NCBI GenBank assembly: GCA_905221605.1
Contig: CAJNDS010000824.1
Location: forward strand, 515,001 to 575,000
Reading direction: 5' to 3'
Source: Symbiodinium natans
Taxonomy: Eukaryota > Sar > Dinophyceae > Suessiales > Symbiodiniaceae
DNA length: 60,000 nt
Positions within the stretch are counted from its first letter, which is position 1. Each line of letters starts with the position of its first letter. Below, piece by piece: positions 44,601 to 53,600 of this stretch. The notes below the pieces were generated by a model. That model saw only the letters and a program-made list of their open reading frames with translations. It ran no database searches and was not told the origin of the DNA. Both the position numbers and the translations under genes were made by a program.

Positions 44601-45908
44601 ACCCTAAACCCTAAACCCTAAACCCTAAACCCTAAACCCTAAACCCTAAACCCTAAACCCTAAACCGTTTCTCTGGATGCTTTTCCGCTCGGTCAGCCCT
44701 ATCGTCCCCAAGGCCTCAACCCCCAGACCTTTGATTCAGCTTGTGCTTTGAGTTGAGGGTTTAGGGTTTAGGGTATAAGGTTTAGGGTTTAGGGTATAGG
44801 GTTTCCAACAGAGTTGCTTCCCTCCACCTGATTGTCATATTCTTGGGCCCCAAAGTCCCTAACTGGGAAGTACTTTAATTAAGGCCCAAGTACTCCTTAT
44901 TTGTGTACATGCTAAGGTTTCCCTTAACCTTAAGCCTAGACCCCAAGTCCTATAGCATACCCGCAACTCGGCACACTTGTAGCGTTTTGGGTTTGTATAG
45001 ATTAACAAACTAACAAGTATACTTAGACATACAAATCTCCACAAGCGTTTATCCGTTTAGGCCTCAGGTGCAGTCTTGCGAAAGCTTGCGGGCCAATGCC
45101 CCGTTTAGCTCACACCTACCTTAAGAACGCACAGCAGTCTGACTAGGCTGGTTTTCGAACGTTACCGGCTTTATAAGGCTGAGGGTTCCAGACAAGTGTC
45201 ACAATCTCATAGCCTGCGAGAAGCAGGCTTTTCGTCTCGGGTGCTGGCCACGATTCAGTCTTCCTGCCCATTTAAGGGCCTTAAAGAATCCCTGACACAA
45301 CTAAAGCCCCTGAAATCTTTCGTCCCCTACAATCTTTAGCAAGCAAAACCGCTTGAATCCGCAGGCGGACAAGCACGGCCGCACCCCGCTGTTTGTTGCT
45401 GCTCCTGTGTCAGTGACTTCGGCCCAAGTGTCATTTTGCGGCGTTGTAGGGGTTGTAGGGTTTGTGGAGTTTATAGGGTTTGGGATTAGGATCCTTTTTT
45501 CATGGCTTAGGTTTCTTTACAAAGCCTCAAGCAAACCAAAGATTCCTCTGAACTTTACGCATTTCCTTCTTCCCAGCTAGCTTGGGAAGATTCTGTGAGG
45601 CTTCCGCCTAGAGCCCCGGGTTTACGGAGCTTACGGTTTGGGGTTTGGGGCTTACTCAAGGTCTTCAGGACTCGGGTTCAAGGATTAGGGTTTGTGGTTT
45701 AGGGTTTAGGGTTTAGGGTTTAGGGTTTAGGGTTTAGGGTTTAGGGCTGTGGCCAAATCCTTGGGGCTGCCCGTGGGCTGAGGTGCATGCGGTGCGATGC
45801 TTGCTGGAGGCGGGCGCAGACAAGGACGACGCGAAACGCAGCGCCAAGGTCGAAAGACAAGAACCGTCCGTGGTTGGATACGATCGCTGTTAGAACAATT
45901 AAGTATGC

Positions 45909-45943
<35 letters not shown>

Positions 45944-47627
45944 CGTATACGCAGAGATGTATCCCCACATACATATAAACCCCGTCAGACAAGCAAAGGC
46001 ACCGGATTGATAGACACTGAACCCTAATCCCTAAACCCGAAATCCTGAACCTTAAGCCATGAACCCTGAACCCTAAACCCTGAGCCCTCATTCCTAAACC
46101 CTGAACTTTGAAACCATAAAAACCCCAAACCGTGAACCTCACGCGGAAGGACAAGGCCACCGACGATGGGCTCACTCCCCTCTTCATGGCGGCTCAGAGC
46201 TTCTTGGGCCCTCGAGTTCAGGGGTCGAGAGTTTCAAAAGGCTTAGGGCTCAGGCCTTGCGGCTTGAAGGGGGTTGTGAAGTTTATAGGGTTTAGGGTTT
46301 AAAGGGTTTTACGAAAGGAGCTTGTTCGGGGGGGTTTAGGGTTTAGGGCTGAGGGATAGTGCTTCTTGCGCTTTAGGAGCAGATTATGTCGTATGACCGA
46401 CTCTGAAGCGGTGTTCAGGAGGGGGCAAGTCGGGTGAGAAGCTTACCTCCCTAAGCCTTCAACCCCAAGCTCCGATTCAACAAAAACTTCAGGGTTTGGG
46501 GTGCAGGGGGGAGGAGGCATGGAAAGGGAAGAAGCTACGGGCCAATTCGGCTAGAATTCAGGGCCTGGGGGTAACGGGTGCGGTGTGGGGGGGGGAGGCT
46601 TAGATAACCCCAAAACCCGACTGCGCTATCCCCAAACCCCTCTTAACCCAAAGAGGGCCCGAGGGGTGGGGGGGGTGGGGGGTTTTGGGTTTTGGGTTTA
46701 GGGTTTAGGGTTTCAGGGCACCCAGCTCGTTTCCTAGGAGTTCTTGGGCAGCCTGAAATTCCTATACCTAACCAGGACCGCACGTAAAGCACTAAGTCCC
46801 CAAGCACTCCATCAGCCCTCAGCCCACAAAGCCCTCTAACCCCGTATCTCCATAGCTCTGCGCTCTGATCGTATTCCCGATTCACCCCATAACCCCACAC
46901 CCTACACCCGAAAATCCGATGACCCGATAATTTTAAACCCTGTAAACCGTGACCCCAAACCCCAAACCCGCAAAGGCGATAATGCCGCGGCCGTGCGACT
47001 CCTACTCCTTGCGGGGGCGGACAAAGATCGTTGCACAGATGCTCGCAAACATCATGTAGGGGCCGAACATTGAGGGTTTAGTCGGGGGCCCCTGCTGAAT
47101 TAGAAGAGCTCAATGTTTGGTACCCAGAGGAGCTCACATACATACATATATGGATGTATGTAAATGTGTATATGTATATACCTGTAAATTAGGGATGATT
47201 CAGCAGAGGGTCTCGCTTGTAGGAATTTATTATGTAATTTTAGGGCTTATAGGGTTCATTTGGGGGTCGAAAACTAAACCTTAAGTCTTTTGGTTTGTTC
47301 TTATCGGGCTCTAGTGGCCCCACACCACCGGAAATCATTGGGCCCCTCCCCAGTGAGTTTGGCGGCCAAGGAAGAAGGTCGAACACCTCTCTTTGCGGCC
47401 ACGCGCGATGGCAACACGGAGGTTGTGGAGCATCTGCTGAAGGCAGCGAGTCGCGATGGTGCTCCCACGATGCATGTATAGCAGGTCGAAGCCCTAAACG
47501 CCGTAAACCCCAAACCCGATGAATCCTGGCTCCCTGAATGCTTGGTCAGCATCCCCAGCGCACGAATCAAAAGCTCCCCCCTACCCCCCTCCCTTTCCCC
47601 TTCCCCCTTCCCCCCTTCCCCTTCCCC

Positions 47628-47660
<33 letters not shown>

Positions 47661-50600
47661 TCCTCGGAATTCTCAAAAGATGTCCCAGACAACCCAGGAT
47701 GATACCCCGCTTGGGAGTCCCCCACACACCCAAATGATCCACAAGAACTGTTGAAGCTTCCCTTGGTCCAGGGGATTATATTGTTGTGGAACCTTCATGT
47801 CAACGGCAACATGCGGTGGGCTTCAATGCTCGCAGGAAGTAAAACACGCTCGCAAGCCCCTTCGACCCTGATTGTGCAACCTGAAGCCCCGGCACCCTGC
47901 AACCCTCAGCCCTGTAACTCCCCTAAACCTTACAAACCTTAAACCCTCAACCCTAAACCCTGCACCCTGTAACCCTAAACCCTAAACCCTGTAACCCTAA
48001 ACCCTGCTGAAGATCTCCTGTGCAGGCCAAAGCAGCAGCCGACAAAGCAGACATGGACGGGCGCACGCCGCTGCACCTGGCAGCCGCACGAGGCGCCATG
48101 AACTCTCCCTAAACCGTAAGGGGTTTAGGGTTTAGGGTATAAAGTTTAGGGTTTAGGGTTTAGGGTTTAGGGTTCCGCTAAGCCCTAAACCGTCAACCCT
48201 AAACCCCAAACCCAAGCCTAAACCCTAAGCCCTAAGCTCTACCCCCACCCACCTTTCGGGGTTAGTTTTTGTCTTCTGGGGGTTAATTGTTTTTTGGGTT
48301 TATCGGGGGCTGAAGGGTTGAAGGGGTTTTGGGACTGGCATTTCCAGACTCCTGTCAACAGGAGTCGGACTCAGGAAGTTCGTGAGGATGGAGTCCATAC
48401 GAGAAGAGTCCCCACAACAATTCCCGCACTTCCACTACACCTCAGAAGTAAACCCCTCATCAACCCTTCATGAAGCCCTCTATAAAAAATCGCTTTTCGG
48501 TGCAATTAACGCATAGAAAAAAGCCCGGTAGCCCCGAAACTCCACTTAGCTCTCAGGATTCACGGGGCTGGTTCGCTCCCTGCTGCTCGCCCGAGCGGAC
48601 GTCAGCAGGCGCTTCGGCTTTAGGGCTTATAGAGCTCAGGGCCCGAAGAACTACACCCCAAACTCTAAACCCTAAACCCTAGATCCTAGAAACCCTACAC
48701 CCTTTCAGGTTGTCTGAGCCGATTCAGGAAGCCTTTTAAGCACTAAGCACCCCCCCCCCCCCCCCCCCCGGAAGGGTACTTCGGGGGATCCAGGTTGCAC
48801 TCAAGGGTGCAAGGACGGCATGTGTTCGAAGGGCCCATCTTAAGGGACCATGTAAATACCCTAAGAGAGTCTTCTGGGTAAAGGGGCCTAATGCTTGAGG
48901 CCCTCAAGGTTGAAGGGGGAAGGAATTTCCCTTAGGGTTTCCGGTTGAAGCTAGGGGCCTTAATAATTCGAATAGGGTTTTGGGTGTTTATTCTAGTAGA
49001 ATTGTAAAGGGTCCCTAGGCGAACACTGTTGGTAATTATTCCGACCCCTGTGTTAGGTACCTTTGTTGGGGATACGGGTTTCGAATCTTTTGGGTTTTAG
49101 GACGGCACCCCCGGGTCCGTGTTTCATGTCGAAATGCTTCAAAGTTCACGACCTACACATCAGCAGACTCTTGAAAGCTGCAAACCACCGACCAAGACAC
49201 GCCCTGGAACCGTAACTGAAGGTTTTGGGTTCCCTTAGGCTCAAAGTAGCCAAAAACCGTTGTTTAACGACACCTTTGGGCCCAAAAAACCTTAAAGAAG
49301 AGTCGGCATAGGGTTTTGAAGCCCTAAACCCTAAACCCCAAGCCCTAAACCCTAACCCTAAACCCCACAGGGCCGACCTCTTTGGCCGCAACGCCCTGCT
49401 GGGCGCGGCCGCCAACAACAACGTGGAGGTGGTCCGCTGCCTTCTGGAGGCCAGGAGGCCCAAAGAGCCCAACAAGCCCTTTAATGAAGGAATACACCTA
49501 AACTCATGTTAGGGATTACGGTTTAGGGTTTAGGGTTTAGGGATATCAATGTGATTTTGTATATATTCCTTAAGTATTGGGCTCTTTGGAGGGCCCCTCT
49601 TGCGCCCCATCTTTGAACAACCTCCAGAGGTGACCCCCCGTGTCATGTTGGTTGAGCTTGAGTGTTAGGGTACTACCCTAAGGGTCCATGTACCCATTTA
49701 GTATATACTCGGTCCCTAAAGCTACTGTATAGGCACCCCTTTAAGGCCCAAGTATATACTATATAGGTACATGGACCCTTTGGGTTAGGGAATTCGGGTA
49801 TTAGGGTATTAGGGTATTGGGGTTTAGGGAGCTTGGTCAAAGCTTTAAGAGTTTGCTCGCTCGGCGCCACGCTGCGCTGGCGAACCCTTGTCTTAACGGA
49901 CCTATTTCAATCCTAAATTCTGAAACATGCCCTTCGGCAAAGCTCCGATATCCTAACCCTAAACCCTAAACCATAAACCCTAAACCCTAAACCCTAAACC
50001 CTAAACCCCAAGCCCATGCTACCCAGGCGCGAGCCTCCGCCGGAGGTGACGGGGAGGAGCATCCTGTGGTCGTTGCAGCGCAGAGCGATCACCTGGAGGT
50101 CAGGGGAATCCTGAACCAGGGGTTTAGGGTTTAGGGTTTAGGGTTTAAGGTGTAGGGATTAGGGTTGTAGGGGTCGTAGGGGTTTTGGGGGGTTTTGGGG
50201 GTTTGGTTGAACAGGCTTGCAACTCACTGCCCACGATTTTCCTCTGTGGGCCCGAAATCCTAAACCCTAAACCCTAAACCCTAAACCCTAAACCCTAAAC
50301 CCTAAACCCTAAACCCCTGAGATGGGCCAGGTCGTCCGGTGCTTGCTGGAGGCCGGCATCGGCCAGGAGGCGCTGCTGGCCCACCTCCTTGAATGGGACG
50401 ATGGCGGCTTGACGCAAGGCTCTTTCCCTGGTTCTTAGTAGGGAATGAGGGCCCTGTATAGGCCCTGCTAAGGGAGTATCTAGGGTACCATAGGGTACCG
50501 CATTCCCTCATTCCCTGCTAAGAACCAGCCAGCTATTTTAGGGTTTCTAGTTCACAGCGGAGTTTCAACAGCTGCTGGGGGGGGTGGGGGGAGGGCTTGT

Positions 50601-53600
50601 TGGGTTCTTGGATCAGGGGGGGGGGAGTGATTACTGATTACTGAGTACATGCAAGTGGGATGCTTGTGCCTTGCCTATAAGGGTCCGACCCACACGCCAT
50701 TGCATGGGCCGGCGGCCAACTTTAAAGCCGGCGTGCTCTACTGCTGACTGTAATTACCGCCAACGTGCCTTCTGCGATGATAGTTAGGGGTATGACGTGC
50801 CCTAGTCCACATACCCCAGCGTCATGAAGGCAGCTTGCAGACCACGAACCACGAAACTCTAGGGCCCGGGATCTCGCGGTCGATCCCAACTGTCCCGGAT
50901 CACTACCGCTTGTGCGGGCGCTTTCCGTTGCACGTCCCCATTCTCTACACATCCCGAACACCATTTCTGCAACTCCCATCCCCTTGACCCTATATTTCCT
51001 AAATGAATCCCCCCCAAACAGTGGAGCCTGAAGTGTAACGCCCAGGAGGGATCATGGGCGACTCTCAGACCACGGCCCTCGTGCGGGCCGCGCACATCGG
51101 GAACACCCGAGTTGTGGAGGGCCTCCTCCTGGCAGGCGTCGCCAGGCCTGGCAGTGACGGCTCGGAGTATTTAAGTCTTACCCTAAGGGTCCATCAAAGT
51201 CCCTATATAGGAAGTACTTTAAGGCCCAGGTACGCCCCATTTAGGTACACAGATTCCTAGGCTTCTATAGGGTTGTGGGTTTGTTCGCCCGGTGAGGTTG
51301 CAGTAGAGCTGTGGCAATAGGCTCAGCCACCACGAGAAACAAATGAACAAACCACCCCTAAACAAACAGGGCGTACTGCTTTAGGCGACTAAATGAACCC
51401 TAAAAGGGTTTATGGTTCATATACTCGAATAGGGATCATAGTAGTATATAGAGTATATGACCCCAATTTCGGGTTTCATTTGGTCCTTAAGTTCTTAAGG
51501 TGATAGTAGCAAGTGCCGCTTGCCCTTGCGCCAGGGACCCCACGGACCAGCTGGGTAGGACACCACTGTTCATCGCCGCGGGCAATGGACAGGCAAGGTG
51601 CTTCGAGAGGGGTGGAGCTGGTCGCAGAGTCGAGCCCTAAACCCTAAACCCTAAACCCTTATGCTCAGGTTTGCTGTTGTTACACGTGAGGTGAGTGAAG
51701 TAAAGTCCATATGTGAGTGTAGGCTTGGCTGATACGGGGGTTTACGATTATTAGGGGTACTTTTTTGGAGTCCTTCTTACAAGGGGATCCTACTATTTGG
51801 GGCTCTATTTAGGGGTCCCCTAATATAGATAAAACCCCCATAAAACCTAAACCCTAAACCCGAAATGATTTGTGGACTTGTGAAAGGTGGACATCGTCCG
51901 AGTTCTGCTCCTGGCCCGGGCAGACCCGAACAAAGAGGATCGCTTCAGTCACTCGGTAGGCCTTTGGGACAGTTCATATTTGTCCTTATTGGGTTTAGGG
52001 TTCAGGGTTTAGGGTTTAGAGTAGTCCTCAGGGGGTTTTAAGGGGCCAACCTAGGTCAGACCTCCCTGATCAGCGCTGTGCATGTGGGTTGCGTCGAGGC
52101 GGGGTTCGGACGAAATGCTGGGGCGTGCTGCACTGGCCGCCAGCCAGGACCACTTACAAGTGAAACCTAAAAGGGTATATGGTTCATATACTCTTTTGGG
52201 GTATGACCTCGATTTTTGGGGTTCAGTTGCTCCTGAAGGTTAGAACCATCTTCCCGACGAAGCGGGCTCCGGAATCTTCAGGGGGAGCCCTGAGTTGAAG
52301 CTGAGGATAAGGTCAGAATCGAGCCCTCAGCTCGAAACCCAAAAACCCTCAACCCTGACCCGCCCCGATAAAGAGCAATAAGAAGAAGAATAAGAAGAAG
52401 AAGAAGACCAACAGGAGTACAATCATACTAAGAATATATTAATACAAGGTTTGTAATGTAATCCATCAGGTGGTGCGTTGCCTGCTGGCTGCGGGCGCGG
52501 CCAAAGACCGGGCAGACCAGCGCCTGGGTCAACCCTTATACTACCTTGAGGGTTTATAGGGTTTAGGCTTCGGGTTTAGGATTTGGGGTGTAGGGTTTAG
52601 GGTTTAGGGTTTAGGGTCGGACCGGGTAGGATGCCAGATTTCCACAGCCAACCCAGGCACGGCCACTCCCCGCTCTTCATCGCTGCAGGCAAGGGACACT
52701 ACGAGGCCGCTTGGTGCTGAGAACTTGGGATGTTCTTAGTAGGGATCGTCGGGTTTAGGGTTTAGGGTTTAGGGCTTAGGGTTTAGGGTTTAGGGTTTAG
52801 AGTAATCCCGATTAAGGACTGATAGTGTAAGGGGGAACATCCCAACTGTGAAGTGTCGAGCCGGTACCCTGGACCTACAAGCCGAAGCTTTGTGTAGCTT
52901 TAGGGTTTGGGGGTTGGGGTTAGGGTTTAGGGCTTAGCGTTTAGGGCTAAGGGTTTGGGGTGTAGGGTTTGGGGCAAGCTTTGACGACCTGCGTGGAAGC
53001 TAGCATTGAAACCACCCTGTCGGCGGCATCTTTCCTGGTGACGGCGAGGGCTTTTCTTCCGGATCCGAGGACCAAGCCCTTCCTGAAGACCTTAGGTCCC
53101 ACGATGTACATACATCTTAGTGAGGTTAAAGCTCTATAAACCCTAAACCCTGAACTCTAAACCTTAACCCTAAATCCTAAGTCCTAAACCCTAACCAACT
53201 ATCCAGCATGAGGTTGCCCAATGCTTGGTCGACGCCGAAGCCGACCTGCACCAAGCCGATCGTATCGGCCAGTCACCTCTTTTCATCGCTGCGGATGTGG
53301 GCCACGTCCAGGTCGTCCGACACCTGCCCCTTGGCTTGATACGGTTTAGGGATATAAGGTTCATGCAGGGTTTAGGGCTTAGGGTTGGTTTACGGTTTAG
53401 AGTTTCGGTTTCAGGGTTTCGGGGCTTTGGCATCTGAACACGTTGCATGGCTCCCATCGTAGGAATCTCCCTGTGAGAGGAACACCAAGGACTCCCAAAA
53501 GTGCTCGATATCCCGCAGATGTGGCAGATGTAGGGTTTCTTGGATTCCAAGCGAACCCTAAAATTGGGACCATCTACCCTGCACTGCTATATAATCCCTG

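Noticed and set aside
45741-46187. 148-codon minus-strand ORF
   Set aside because: Antisense to two solid ankyrin exons (45783-45848, 46150-46198) and includes TA and telomere-like repeat translation.
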